Shown here: positions 24,901 through 39,900 of the stretch, in pieces
Layout of the letters: every line of letters begins with the position of its first letter
Position numbering within the stretch: the stretch's first letter is position 1
Notes under the pieces: generated by a model
What the model saw: the letters and a program-made list of their open reading frames with translations, nothing else
Databases searched by the model: none
What the model was told of the DNA's origin: nothing
Assembly: GCA_022495005.1 (NCBI GenBank)
Contig: JAGYXB010000160.1
Coordinates: 434,001 to 498,000, forward strand
Source of the DNA: Rhyacophila brunnea
Lineage: Eukaryota > Arthropoda > Insecta > Trichoptera > Rhyacophilidae
Reading direction: 5' to 3'
Length of the DNA: 64,000 bases
Program-made: the position numbers and the translations under genes

Positions 24901-27900
24901 AACACACATTGAAAAAAAACAAAATGTGAATTTGCCAAACCCGGGATTCAAACTCAGGACCCACGACATTATAAGCATGATAATGCGTAGCCGCTCGGCC
25001 ATCGTTGATGGAAACCCGGGATTCAAACTCAGGACCCACGACATTATAAGCATGATAATGCGTAGCCGCTCGGCCATCGTTGATGGTAATCCGGGAGTCT
25101 ACTAAAATATATACTATTCCTCACGCAACACTCTACATCAGGGGTAGTCAGCCTTTGAATACCTACCGCCCAGTTTTGTATCTCTGTAAGTAGTAATATT
25201 TTCTAACCGCCCACCGGTTCCACAGTAATGGTGATTTATAAAATAGGGAAGTAACTTTACTTTATAAAATTTATAAAGCAGGGTTACAGCTAGACAAGTT
25301 AAAGTATATATTAATAACTAGGGGCGGTAGGTTATATGAAAGTATGGTGAAGCAGGCAAGTATGGTGAAAAAGTATGGTGACACAGGCTGGTAATCAATT
25401 TGCGGCAAAATTTCCACGTTAACATTATATTATGTGGGTACGTTATAATGACCAAAGTAAATCCTCCGTGATGCCCTGCATTTTTTTTATCGCGTCGCCA
25501 TTTCTCATAAGTTATCGGCTGTTGTCGGCATGCTTCATTCAGTTGTATGAGGAAACCAAATCGTTGCCTATCTCTACTTTTAATACATCTATGATTAATA
25601 ATTACTTAACAAATACTTTATGTCAGACTTTCGCAGCTCGAAGTTTGGCAGAATAAATCTTTATAAAACAACTTACTGTAGTTATATCTATCTTTTTATT
25701 TATACTTTGCATACATTTATGAAAACATAATGATAAATATTTATACCTTTATGATAATTTTTAAAACGTTTTGGAAACTTTGGTGTAGACTGAGTGAAAT
25801 TGAAATATTGAAATATCTTTTCATAAATAAGAACATATTTGTTCCAATTATATACGGTGGATAACGACAATATGGAATAATATGATTCTTATAAGGCAAG
25901 TATATGAAAATTTCCCAATTTTCTTTTCAATAATATCAGTATGAATACCTACCCTTTGTTAAAATAGGTATATTGGTGTTTCCTCCATTTCGATTCATTC
26001 ATTTCCTTAATAATATTATTATAATATATTCAGTGTTTGATTTGAATATCACAATGTGGTCGATTTATTTTGTGCGCATAAATTTTCCGAGAAAAATATC
26101 CTTATAAGATTACTCGCCAACACAAAGAAAACTAAGCGTCTAAGGGACTTCGGAAAATTTTCCTTTTGAAGTCAAGAATCAAAGAAAATTTCCATTCAGA
26201 CTTGTAATGGAATTTCTATTCATTGTAAACATTATAAATAATCAGTATTTTTCAAATTTGTTTTAAGTATTTATTTGCTTATTGATTCTACGTTCAGTTT
26301 GCGAGTCTTCATTTTTTAACAAATTGATGCAGTAGTATTAAAAGTGGGCTTTAAAGCAGCTGTCCCCAACCGGTAGTCCGTGAGAGAATTTTCGTGGTCC
26401 GCAGAGTAATTTGAGTATATTTGCAATTTTCGTATTTATTAAAAAGTTTCAGTAAGTATATTATTCTTTCTGTCGTTATTATCCAAAGGACCCAGACACG
26501 GAAATACGTGGATAATAGATCCATTATCAAATCGATAATAATTGTAATTTGAACATAAAAGAAAAAGAAAATTGATCTATCATCCGATGATGGTCCCAAA
26601 AGTAAATTCCACTCATCTGTATCAAGATCTCATTTTTGGCTTTCTGTTAAAAATGAGTACCGAGTGTTGGGTTAAAAGGCCTTAAAAATTTGATTCCCAA
26701 CAACTACATATTTGTGTGAAGAGACATTCTCATCAGTTACGGCAATTAAAACCAAGTACCGCAATCGGCTTGAAATACAAACGGCTCTCCGTGTTGCAGT
26801 AACGTCATTGGAACCAAGAATCCAACAGCTTGTTTCGAACAAGCAGCAACAAAGGTCACATTGATTATCTTTCTGTCATTTTATGCACCTCTATGCTGAC
26901 GTAGAATTCATATTAATTTAATAATTTATTGTATTGATTCTTTTATAATTAAATTAAATTTTAAAAGTTTTTTTTTTGCATTTTTCGTAATGAATATCAG
27001 TGTTAATAAGTTTATTTATTATAATTCTTTTATTATTATATTGACATATCGAATTTTTAATAAGTGTGGAAGAAAATACGTGGTAGTGGTCCACGGAATT
27101 CAAGATTTTGAGTTTAGTGGTCTGCGAGGTCCAAAAGGTTGGGGACCGCTGCTTTAAAGTACTGCAGGTTTGTTATGTTTTCGGCAATGGAAATCCTTAC
27201 CAACGGTCCTCGATCCTTCACGCGGTCCAGTTGAAGGTGTATGTCAGTAATAAGACTCGATGGATGTTAATCTTCAGAGATGTGTATTCGTCAATTCTCA
27301 CTTTATAATTACATGGTGTATAAATAAAATGGAAAGAACTCAGGAGAGTTCTTAACAATGGTACATAATTAGTAACTTAGGGTGTCGATGAATTAAGCAA
27401 AAGACAATTTATTGTCATTGGCGAGATATCATAGAGAGGGGAGTTACTGATTCATAACAGGTTATTCGAAAGAAAAATCCAGATAACTTTAATTCAATAT
27501 GCTGATATACACACAATGATATATTCGTATACTTCGGTGAATGCTTCCTTCAGGCGATAACATAATTTCAACTAGGATCACTTTTGTTTTGTGTTTATCA
27601 TCACTTTACTATTCGAAGCACTTAGTTTTGAATTCAATTTTTTTTTTTTTTTTTTTTACATATCGTGAACATTACAAATTATAAATTTAAGACGTTCACA
27701 ACATTATATTTAAAAACACAGAAGAAATAAATATATGCAGTATCACAAAAACAGTATGAAAAGTAATAAAATTATAAAAAAATATAAATTATAAAGCATG
27801 GAAGCACACCGAATGAGCTAAGTGGACCCTATTTTAAGAATTTATAAAACAACATCCACCTATACTCATCATCACGTAGGTGGAATATATCAACATCCGA

Positions 27901-30900
27901 AGCGATTTGGTTGAACAGAGTTATTTCCCTCCCAATTGGCATCACCAATGACAGGTTAGTTCTGCTCCTTGGGAGAACAAGCAACTGATACTCCCGATTT
28001 CTAAGATCACTATCAGGGACACACATTTTGCGACTTTATTAAAAACAAATGAAATACAACATACTGTCTTCGCATAATTTACCAGTAACAAGATTGTAAT
28101 CGTCCAGTAAGCGTCAAAACCTCCTAGAACCCCATTGAAATCTTTAAAGCTTTTCACGGTTTTATATGTATATTCGAGTTCATACTGATTGACATTGAAT
28201 TAATATGATTCCAAAATGTTATAAACGTAAAGAAAATCGCGCAGCATTCAAAAATAATAATAGGTGCGATCTGTGAATAACGAAAGGTGACTTTGTCCCT
28301 TTGTGTTATTAATGAAAAAGGGTGACCTTCAACCAAAGCTTCTCAACATATGAATATATTTAACACCAATTCTAACATAGCATAATAAAATACACCATCA
28401 TCACCTGCCAGAGTTGATTCGGTATTACATAAATATTTCCTCATAGCTCTTTTCACAGTTTTTCATCGCCACCTGTTTTCCGCGAACTAAAGGTCCTTTT
28501 AAGCGGTCAGTGCAGTTTTCCGTTCAGTCTCAGTTATGTTGACAGTCTAGTTCGGAAACGGCGTTGCATTTATACTTATATAATAGTGCTGTACAATAAT
28601 ATGAATGATGAATGACTCAGTGTATATGCTTTAGTATTTTTTTTTTGTAATTTTTAATAACTATGTCCTTGCTTTTTCGTACAAAGTGGTTGTTAGTAAT
28701 TTTTGAACAATCACACTCAGGCTTTGAGAAAATTACACAAATATATAGTGTCCTCACCGGGATTGAACCCAGTGCTCCCCGGATGGAAGGCCAGAGCCTG
28801 CTTTAGTTTTATTGCTGAAGAAAAGAAGTATATTAAGCAAAGACTGGTAAAGTACCCAAGATTAAAATCATCACCTCTTTTGACATCAAAAGAAATCTGA
28901 TATCTATATATAGAAATCTGGTATGTTAACTGATACAATAACTTTTGGCAAACCCATCGAATCACGTATACGCATCAGTTTCAATTAGCTTCCAATACCT
29001 GGGGTCCGAAGAGATTAACTGACAATTTAGACTGAACTGACAACTGCACAGACCGTCTAAAAGTGCATTTAATCAAATTTTCTATTCAGTTTGTGCATGA
29101 CTATTGATTAATAAACATACAATATGTTAAATTTAGTAACGGTATTGCATTAATTGACCACACAGCGGCATCTACAGGGCCCATTATCGATAAGTACAGA
29201 TACCTACTACATTTGGACGGTTTTGACAGCCATTTGATAATATATAAATAATAATTTCATTGGAAAACAGTTTTACAATCACTTCACCGTCATAAATTAT
29301 TGAATATTCAAATATGCAACAAAGTAAAATTCGCGCGCAATAAAATATCAAAGGAAAACAAAATTCGAAAAAAAAGAAAAACGATTTCGCAGTATTGAAG
29401 TTTGCGATATGAATGAAAATATAACGGTTTAGGTGTTCAAGGAAACCTCCTCTACGAAGCCTAAATATATGAAACTGAAAAAAAGACTAATATAAGCGTT
29501 CCCAGCACAGTGACGTCCCCAGGTAAAGTGCCACCATCAAGGCTTAGAATGCCTTTCTCTTTAAGTGTAGTTTCAAAGTGTCTACAGATTCGTTAAATAC
29601 CTACCTATTTTATTACAATGTTTTTCTTAGCTCGTACTCTTATTTGTCCAGTGGTTGTTTGTCCGGTACAAATCTTGCAATCGATTTTTCACTAACTTCC
29701 CGACTAGCTAGACATTTGAAACTTTTAGAATATATCAGAACACGATGCCAATGCATTTTTAAATACTTTTAGCCATCTCTAAGTAGAATTGATTTCATTT
29801 TCAGTTAATTCTGTTTTGTATGAAAAGTTATTTCGACACCATTATTGGTTGCTAGGGGCTGGGGTCCTAGCAACTAAATTATTAATATATACGTGCGTCG
29901 CTATGGTCGTTTAAGCTAGTCAAGTCAAGTTTATATGGTTTAACAGAAAATTTAAAAACGTTGTAAGTATATAAAAAGTTCCTTTTATCTTGTAATTATT
30001 TGAATATTTATTTTTGGTCGTTCCTTCTCGTGGGTGAGGATCGTGTCCACATTGAAATTCTGTTATCTTTTTAGCAACCTAGACTTTCCACTACACTCGA
30101 TCTTCTGCTCCTTAACTTAATAGCTCCAACGCGCCGACGCTTTCCTCTGCTTCGCCTTCTCACATCCAAATCACCGTTCTCTCCAGGTTATGCAGTTCGC
30201 GTCAAACAATATCTCAAACATATTGTCGAGAGCTTTTCTTTTATCTGTAGTCTCTGGATCAGTGGCGGCTGGACGACTTTTTATGTGGTGGGGTTTAGCC
30301 AGTAATTATTAAATATGCATACCTACCTACATTCTCATGATACATTACCTATGTACTATAATAATATGATTTTATTAATAAGGAAATGAGTAATTTTTCA
30401 GATTAAATAACATGATTATATGAGTCGTTACTTAATCACATCTAAAAAGCGTGCATAAAAATATTAACTTAATTAATAGTTCTTATCAGTTTTGAACAAC
30501 GCCATACAGGAGCGCTCCCCAGTATGCATATACGCTAATACATTCACATGCTTTGTAGAACGAGATTTGTACCGCGGCGACGGGATGGGACTGAGTGACC
30601 CCGGTCAGCAAAAAATAGACGCCATAGCTTTTTTAATTTTAATTAATTATTTTAATACCGCGTAATCATCATTATGTTATTTTATTACATAATTCACAAT
30701 TATTGCTTTATTGCGATAATAATAAATATTTCTATAAAATTGCGACTGGTTTAGATGGATAAAATAAATCAAATAGTTCATTTAATCATGTAATAAAGTA
30801 GGTAGGTATATTATGGCAATGATAAAAATAGCGGACGTGTGCTTTTGACATGATAAAGATGTGGTGATGGTCCCTACAAACCCTTAAGGTAGAGCCGCCC

Positions 30901-33900
30901 CTGCGCTGCGAAGTAAGCAATTGCTGTCCGCTCACTTGCCTTCGGGTGTTGCCCAATCACGTTTGCCATCTCATACAGCCAAAAAATCTTAAATACATAC
31001 ATAAATACACACCGTATACTGATGATCGACTAATCGACTAAAATTTACTGAAAAAAAATTAGAAAAAAAGTTGGACTGAGTGGGACTGACGTCTGTCACT
31101 TTCCCGGCGACTGCTTTGGCCTGTAAACTATCGATCCGTCTATGATGCATGCGAATTATTTTTTTATGTGTACGTTTAAACTGACGTCAGGACCGTAGCA
31201 AGGTCTTTTGGCGCTCAGGGCAAGAGGTAAATTTTGCGCCCCCACAACCCTACAAGCCGTGTTAAAAAACATCACGACTGACAGTTAACTTTCCGGGATA
31301 ATTAACTACCTAAATACGACACATATTATTTATCACCTTTTTTATTAATTTACAGTTAAGTGATATGTTAGAATAGCCCTGCAAGTGGTGTCTATATGCA
31401 ATGTCTCTAACGTAAGTTGTGGACATACTGCAGTCTGCAATTTAGAAGAGATCTTTATTTAGCTACGTACCTATATTTTTCGACTTATACGAGGTATAAA
31501 TGAGAACTTTGCAGTGTTGACCTAGTGTATCTCCCTGATAGTTATCTTAGAAATAGGGAGCATCAGTTGTTTATTCTCCCAAGGTGCAACCAACCTGCCA
31601 CTGATAATGCCAGTTGGGAAGGCGATAACTATAATCAACCAAATTGATTCGAATGTTGATATATTCCACTTGCGTGAGGTGAGTTTAGGTGGACGCTATT
31701 TTATAAATTCTTAAAATAGGGTCTCCTTAGCAAACTCGGTGTGCTTCTTTGAAGTTCTATAGATGTATAATTGTATTTTCACTGCTTTTGTATGTTTATA
31801 TTACTTTTTTATATTCTTATTTTTATCCTTTTTATTACTTTTCTTTTTCTTTCTTCTCTATCATGATGTTTCATGTCATGTTGTGAACGTTTTAAACTTA
31901 TGATTTGTAATGTCCATAATGTGTTTGTTTTTCACTCACCTGGGCCCCTCAGATGATGGTTACTTAAACTCTGACGGTTAAAATTATTAAATATGGAACA
32001 TGCTTTACCTACTGATTCTCCGAATGCTGGTTGTCAAAATTCGAAATAAAATTTATTTTTTAAAGTAACCGAATCCGAAGGATTCAAACAATATTACTTT
32101 TCTGAAAATTATGTAATTACAATAATAAAACTAAATAAGTAATAATAACAGACGAACAATACGTCTGGCTACTAAGCGCAAAATAAAAATAATCGGCGCG
32201 CGTAAGCAATCGGGGCGGGGCGCGGGCGTGCTGCGCGTTTATAGTTATTCTACGTCTATTTTACGTGACGATTTTGCGTCGGAGATCATGAGTAAAGCAT
32301 GTTCCATGTTAAAATTACTTACATGGAAAAAATCATATTACAGATTCAGTGTGTAGTGTTGTAGACAAAAATGTTTGAAACGTAGTATGTATTCGAATCC
32401 TTATCAGAATAAAATTCGATAACACAAATTGTTTTGCGATTCGGCCGCCAGGTGTCAATACAAATTGCAAAGGCAGCGCTGTAATATAGCGTAGACATGC
32501 CGTAAACAATGGAGGTTTTCTTCGTCCATAGATCAGTATCGCGAGCGTCTCGTTACGCGAGTCAATCACTTTTAATGGACATGACTTTTGTCAAGAGATG
32601 GCGCGCGTGTCGAATGTCAGCGAATGATTGACACAATATAACCTCACCTTTAGGTTACCTACTTCGTTTGGATTTTGATAAACGTACACGCTATCGTCTC
32701 ACGATATTCATTTAATACATATAATTTATGAAACAAAACTATTCATCGAATTGAAAAACATTTGTCAAGAATAAACCAACTAGAATCTGAGTATTAAGGG
32801 CTCACATGCCCAACGAAGGTCAAAATGGAGCATTTATGGTATTTTCAAAGCATTAGCCTGAACATCCCTTAAATGTTATAGATAATCTATTTATATAATT
32901 TTGAAGCCTTATTATCATTTATATTTATTTTAAATATTTGATGGCTGCATAAAGTATTTAAATTACATAAAATACTGTTCTGTTATACCTCTCGATATAT
33001 TGTTTTAGAATATAGTCATATTTCAGTACATCCATGTGCAGTGATGTTAAGATTTTTTAGATTTATTAATTTTTAAACCCATTTATACCATTAGTAAAAT
33101 TTATGTTGACATTATAGTGAAATATTTATGATAAAAAATTATATTTATAATCTGTGTGATCCCAAATTTCACAATAATTAGGCATTTTGTTTTTCAAAAA
33201 ATGGGCAAGATTACCTCATTTGAAGATAATTCTAAAGATACTGATTATAAGCTGTCTTTGACCATTCAAATGTGATAAAACATCCTACGAATAATGATTG
33301 TTGTATAATAATTATGGACCTAAGAATATGGTAGATTTTTTTTTTGAAATACGCCATTTCTATTGATATTTCCCAGTGGTTAAGCTACAGCATACGGCCG
33401 TAACCATAAGTTGACAAACGATAATTGAAGTATGGAGTAAGATCATGTTAACGCACGTGTTTGAACATGTACATAACCGAAAAAAACGTTTTTTTCCGGC
33501 TATGTACACGTTTGGTTCGGTTAAAATAAATATAAAGGATAATAAGGCTTCAAAATTGTATAAATAGATTATCTTCAACGTTTAAGGAATGTTCAGGCTA
33601 ATGCTTTGAAAATACCATAGTACCTCCATTTTGACCTACGTTGGGCATGTGGGCCCTTAATACTCAGATTCTAGTTGGGTGACCTACGAATTATAATTTA
33701 TGTTATACAAGTAAAAAATAGTTTAGGGAAGTTTTCATGGTTACATAATATGTAAATTGTAAGTAGGTACCTAAAACTTTTCACCGTGGCACAGTTCGCC
33801 GTGAGCTTTCTATCGGAAAGAGATGGCCGTATACTATACGGTCTCCAATGTTATTAGATTAAATATGAACATTAATTCAATTTTCATAGCTGATTTTGGC

Positions 33901-36900
33901 AAAATTCATGAATTCAAGAATGAAAACCTAACCTAACCTAACAGATAATCCAATATATATCGGCTATTTTCAAAATGTGTTTGCTGCTGGCTTCCTGTAA
34001 AGTGTAAACCGACAAGAAGCGTGTTGTGTTTAGTTTATACATATATTTTATGTCGGTACTATACGACCCAAAGAGGTTGGGCTGTCTAATATACGGCCAT
34101 ATATTTCCAAAACAACATTTTACGGCGAAGTGTAATAGTTGTACGTAAAAAGTTTCCGGATACGAGTTTTCATATCCACACATAGACCTCAAACATCTGA
34201 CTGTTAAACTGTGAACAGTTACAATGATGTTAATTCTATTACTTATTAGACTCTTCATAGCCATGCATAACTCTTCTTCAGCCATGTATTGGCCAATATT
34301 ATAAGTGGACACAGTAAGCACAAGATCGCGCCACTTCCCTCGGTTCATCGCCACAACTCACACCTCCCACTATGTGAGACCTGCAGCGCGTATATCTCTT
34401 TGTAGCACCGCTGCAGGGTAAGCGAGGCTCTCCTTGAGGTTATTAATAAACTAGTTCTTTTATTCAACGAATAAGACTCTAAAAAATAACAACCGCTGGT
34501 TTTTATAGAGCTTTGAAACTTGAGGGACGCTGGTTAAAAACATTTTTCTAGTCGTTTCAAACAGATATTGCGCGGTAAAATATCTTAACCGCTTTCACTC
34601 CGTTATACATAGGGATTCCGGTGGTTCATTAGTAAGGACTATTTCTTTTATTCAACGAATAAGGCACAATATTTGAGAATGTAACATTCTATATAATATT
34701 GAACATACAGCATTTGAAAACATCCCATCCATATACACACTAGAAGAAATATTTTTTGTATAAAAAGTACGACACCCGACGGGACTTGAAACTGTAGCCG
34801 CTGGACTCACGCCTGTGCATTTACAATTAAGCTACGGGCATCCTACTTAATTACGACGATTTTAATTAGTGGGTAGTTGTTACATGAAATGTTTATCAAA
34901 TTGCGTTATAATGTTGGCTACCGGTTTTAGTATATTAAATTAAGTTAGGTATCAATTAATTCCTTAATTACTAACCGCCGTCGTGGATCACTCCTTGAGG
35001 TTATGCCACAAGGGTGCGGAGTGTAGCACTCTGGTGGCATCTGGAACACGTGAAGTGTCTCCTTGTGATTATTTCAATCACAGAGGGCTACATTGTACGC
35101 TCACTAGCAGAGTACTTGTAACGCGGTCCTATCAATGCACTCCTAAGCCGGCTCTCACATCTAAACTCGTCTCGTCTGCCGCACAGCCATAAATCAAACC
35201 TTCTTGGAACATCGATCCGGTATTGTATATGAAGACCGCACACATCTACCTAGCAACAGTCGCACGTAGCCTTACGAAATGTATAGATATTTGGATGCGG
35301 CGATCGGCGAACCGGTATAGGAGTCACGAATTCGTAGGTGTTCGTATGCGATCTGGCGTCTTCATCACGAGAAGCATGCGATTTGTTGATGGCAGCACTA
35401 GATGTTTTTTTCAAACTAAAAAGTCGCATTCAACCAATGTGCGGAGCTACATTTGGCAACGTGTGTTTTGTGAATAACGATAACGTCACATCGACGTATT
35501 CGACACGTTGCAGGCGAGGCGAGTTTGGGTGTGAGAGCCGGCTAAGATTCGGCGGAGAAAAGTCAAGCCCATTGAAGCCTCCCCCCCTGCCAACCCTGTT
35601 AAGGGGAGACGTGCGCTACGTAGGTCAAAATGGAGCTTTTATGGTATTTTCAAAACATGATCATCATGGACATTTCTTAAACGTTGTAGATAATCTATTT
35701 ATATAATTTTGAAGCGTTATTATCCTTTATATTTCTTTTAAACATTTGATGACTGCATAAAGTATTTTTATTACATAAAATAGTATTCTTTTAAGCCTCT
35801 CGATCTAATGTTTTAGAACTATAGTCATATTTCAGTACATCCATGTGCAGTGGTGTTAAGATTTTTTACATTTATTAATTTTTAAACGCATTTATAAAAC
35901 CATTAATAAAATTTATATTGACATTATTATAGTGAAATATTTACGATAAAAAAATATATTGATAATCTCTGTGATCCCAAATTTGACAAGAATTAGGCAT
36001 TTTATTATTCAAAAAATGGGCAAGATTGCCACATTTGAAGATAATTCTAAAGACACTGATTATAAGCTTCTATGCTATGAGCTATGTCTTTGGCCATTCA
36101 AGTTTGATAAACATCCGACGCATAATGATAGTTTTAAAATAATTATTGACCTAAGAATAAGGTAATATTTTTTTGAAATACTCCATTTCTTTTGGCATTT
36201 CCCAGTGGTTAAGATACAACATACGGCGGTAGCCATAAATTGACAAACTATAACTGAAGTAGGGAGTAAAATCATGTTAACGCGCGTGTTTGAACATGTA
36301 CCTAACCGAATTTTTTTTTTAAACGATGTTCAGTTTTAGCCTAGTTTTTAACCTAGTGTTTAGTTTGTAAATCAGTGTCAACATAAATTCTAAACTAATC
36401 TACCAACTAAAAGTATTCGTCAGAATATAACCGATTTTGGGTGTAATATAATAATATATTGTAGAACAGGTAGCACGTTGAAATATTATAACTTAACATT
36501 TTAAAACGTTTTCTATTTCTAATAACATGTCGGTTCATTTAGCAGAAGTTTTTGAAGAAGAAGCATTTGTATTATTTCGTAGAGGGCTGCGTAGAACCGT
36601 AGATGCGTAGAAGCATCTACGCCAAAACCGTTTAGTTACCGGACTTTATGGACCGCTCTCTTATATAATACATTATTTTACTGTTACTTACAATATGATT
36701 TTGTTATTCATATTAACAAAGTATATTCCTGGGGATTTTTACGTGGTATGGGTGCTACGAGACAAATCTCCCTTCTCCGATGTGCCGTCAGATAAAAACG
36801 TTTGGCACTGATTTACATAGCCAATGATAATGAAGAAAGGGTGTAAAAATACAAATTTATTGACATAGATACTTTCTTAAGGTTCTTCAGTTGAGACATG

Positions 36901-39900
36901 GTCTAAAAATATCGTGACTAGGCGATGCGCGGATTGTGCAAATGACGCGTGCCGAACGAAATATAATTTATCATAAAAATTCAACATGCGTCCATTTAGT
37001 GTTATGTTTATTGTTATATTGGTAATAATAATATTATATTCATTGACATATTTTCTTTTTCATTTTTTTTCAAGTTTTTTATTCATCTTTAGACGATTTA
37101 AGAATATATTCCTCCGACGCCATGACAAAACAAATTGACGTGCTCACACCTCTACCGTCGGTCTCCGATTGGCGACGAGTGCGGAATTTCGTCGCACCTA
37201 CTGTTGAAAATTATTTGCCGTTTCATTGATGTATGCTCTTAATAATTATTGTCGACCTTTACAGACCAAGCGTTGCAAAATCGGCGTCAAAACAATCTCG
37301 TCCTTACCCAGTAAACACTTGACAAGACTTTCACTACTCGCAGTCTAACATAGGCGCGCACACATAAAAATAGTTTGGGAGGGTCCATTTCGAAAAAATA
37401 TCAATAATAATTTATTATTGAATTTTATTGAGGGGGTGGAATTAATACAACTTATCCAGGAGCCAATGCCTTCCACATTTACCTCACATCCTACATATGT
37501 ATAGCTTTTTGTCGTATCAACCGTTGATCCCCGTACATTTCCGAGAGGTCCGGCGTGATGGGTCGACCAGATAAGTGAGATAAACGCACATTAAAAATTT
37601 GCTCTTATAGTAAAAAAGTCGCCTGCGGCGCTATTTTACTTCAAAGATATTAACATTTTAAAATATGTGGTTATGCAAAAAAAAAATTGATTATTTTGTG
37701 TCAATACTCGACAACTATAATATAATTCAATTAGGTATTTCAAAAATACAAAAATCGCTAAATAATTTTAAAAAATTCTTGTATTCACGTTTGTCACATT
37801 GCTTTTAACCTGAGCGATAAGTGGGGGGCCCGCCAAATATTCTAGCCTGGGGGCCCGTATCAGGATGTGGGGCCATGGCCCAGACACTCAGTTTTTGCGT
37901 CTAGTGATGAACGCCTTGTCTGCAGTTATAACCATGAGCTCACCTACAAGTTGTTACGACCTATTTCATTTACAAGTGGTTATCGAATGTGTGTGGCCTA
38001 ATGGTCACAATTATTAAGATCATTAGTGTCTGTTTATGTCGTCCGCGCCGTCTTGTGTCTTGACAGTCTATTAAATAAAGTGTTAAATACCTCAGATGGT
38101 TTCACCAATTCACGAGTTTCACTGACACAGGCCGCAAGACAATAACAAGAGGGTAGGGGTCAACCAAATTATCCGCGGTACGTTCCTCAGTCATTAGGTC
38201 ATGAAGAAGAAGTAATATTGTATTAACCTAAATAATTTTCCCAATTTGCATGCTCACCGTGGCCGAGCGGCTTACGCGTCGGTTTATAATGTCACATATT
38301 ATTATTTTTCAGTTTGTGTTTGGGGTCAGAGTATGGACCTAATAGGATGAGCAAGTGCCTAACATCTATGACAAACAACTCAATCCGTGTCAGCATATTC
38401 ATTGGCGATATTAAATATCCATTTCCCGTAGTGTCCAATTCTGGCAAACTCAGTAAATAGCTGACTACAATGATTATTTCCGCGATATCCATTTTTCCAC
38501 AAAGTCAGCTATATCCGATCACGCAAACTCCATATAAAATAGTTGACTCAATTATAATAATCATTTCCTAAATATTCTTTTCAAGATATTATTTTTGATT
38601 GTGAGTACGTCAATAAATAGCGGATCATAATTCATTGGAGATGTCTCTCGAATATGAGTTCCCGGTCTGTTAGTATCTCTGTATCGCTCTGCACAATATC
38701 TCATTCTACCGAGATTCGGACCTCGGAACAGTATCATAAGTATTGTAACATAACTACTGTAACATACTCTTGTACCGACTGCTTACGCTGCAAATAAAAC
38801 TCGCTCCTCCATCCATCGGAGCAACCACCAAATCTCGACTTCTTCACCCACACATCCATTTCACGTAAAAACAAAAAAAATCTGTTGATACATATCTCTA
38901 CTTTGTGGAGGCCCATATTATTATGATCTTATCAGGATCGGACATGGTATAATAATGAACAATTTGTATTTTTTTCGGTCCAAAAAGGTCCAGACCCGCA
39001 AACCCTCACCCCTTGCCTGGCAGTAGCTAAGGGTGGAGGTAGGCTCCTAAGATCCGCCATAAATAGTGCACATTCAAATTTTATAGTCATACGTATTAGT
39101 ATTTATTGAACTAAGGCTACAATTTATAGATGGTATTAGTTAGTTTTTAAAAATCAATTAAACCCTGCCTAAACCAAACCAGAATAGTTTTGGTATATTT
39201 TGGGCGATACGACAAAATTGTGGACACTTTTTCATTCATACTTATTTATTTTGTTTTCGTTGGATTAAGAATACAATATATTACACATATCGTTGATTCA
39301 TTTTTTCTAATTCATTAAGCCCTGCCTAAACCAAACGATAATCGATTAAAAATATTATTTTATCTATAAAGTATACAAAGTTATGTATGATTGCATAATT
39401 TTAAATATTTTATAGATAGACGACTATTTTTTGACCATTATCTATTATGGCATGGTTTTCGCAGGGTTTAATTGAATTTTAAAAACTAACCAACATCATC
39501 TGTAAATTGTAGTATTATTTCAATGAAAACAAATACGCATGACTGTCAAAGTTTAGTGTTACTATTTATGGCGGATATTAATAGCCTACCTCCACCATTC
39601 GCCACTAGCGCCTGGTCTGATATAAAAACTTTTGTGGGCCATTCATTTGTTACTAATTTATTAATTCTTCTCTGTGCAATTCAAATGATATTAATTTCTG
39701 AAAGCTACACTTATTAGGCTGACAAATTAGTATTAGATAAGTCTATGAGACAAGCCATTACTCAAAGTCAACGCAAGTTTCTGCGTAAAACAGTGTTTTG
39801 AGTATTCAAGACTTGTCGTTGCTTAAAATTTACTTAATGAATTCCAATGTGAATTTTCTACGTGATGTGTCATGCCTGCCGCTGCTTACCCTTTTCTAAG

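Noticed and set aside
24939..25088. CRISPR-like direct repeats
   Set aside because: There are only two adjacent 75-bp units with no spacers, explained by SINE head duplication in a eukaryotic genome.
33938..34354. 138-codon - strand ORF as a gene
   Set aside because: It spans the end of family U and adjacent DNA, so the frame is a by-product of the repeat.
35223..35706. Overlapping + ORFs of 84 and 122 codons as genes
   Set aside because: They cover the MITE at 35144-35546 and the start of family Y, and no domain is seen.
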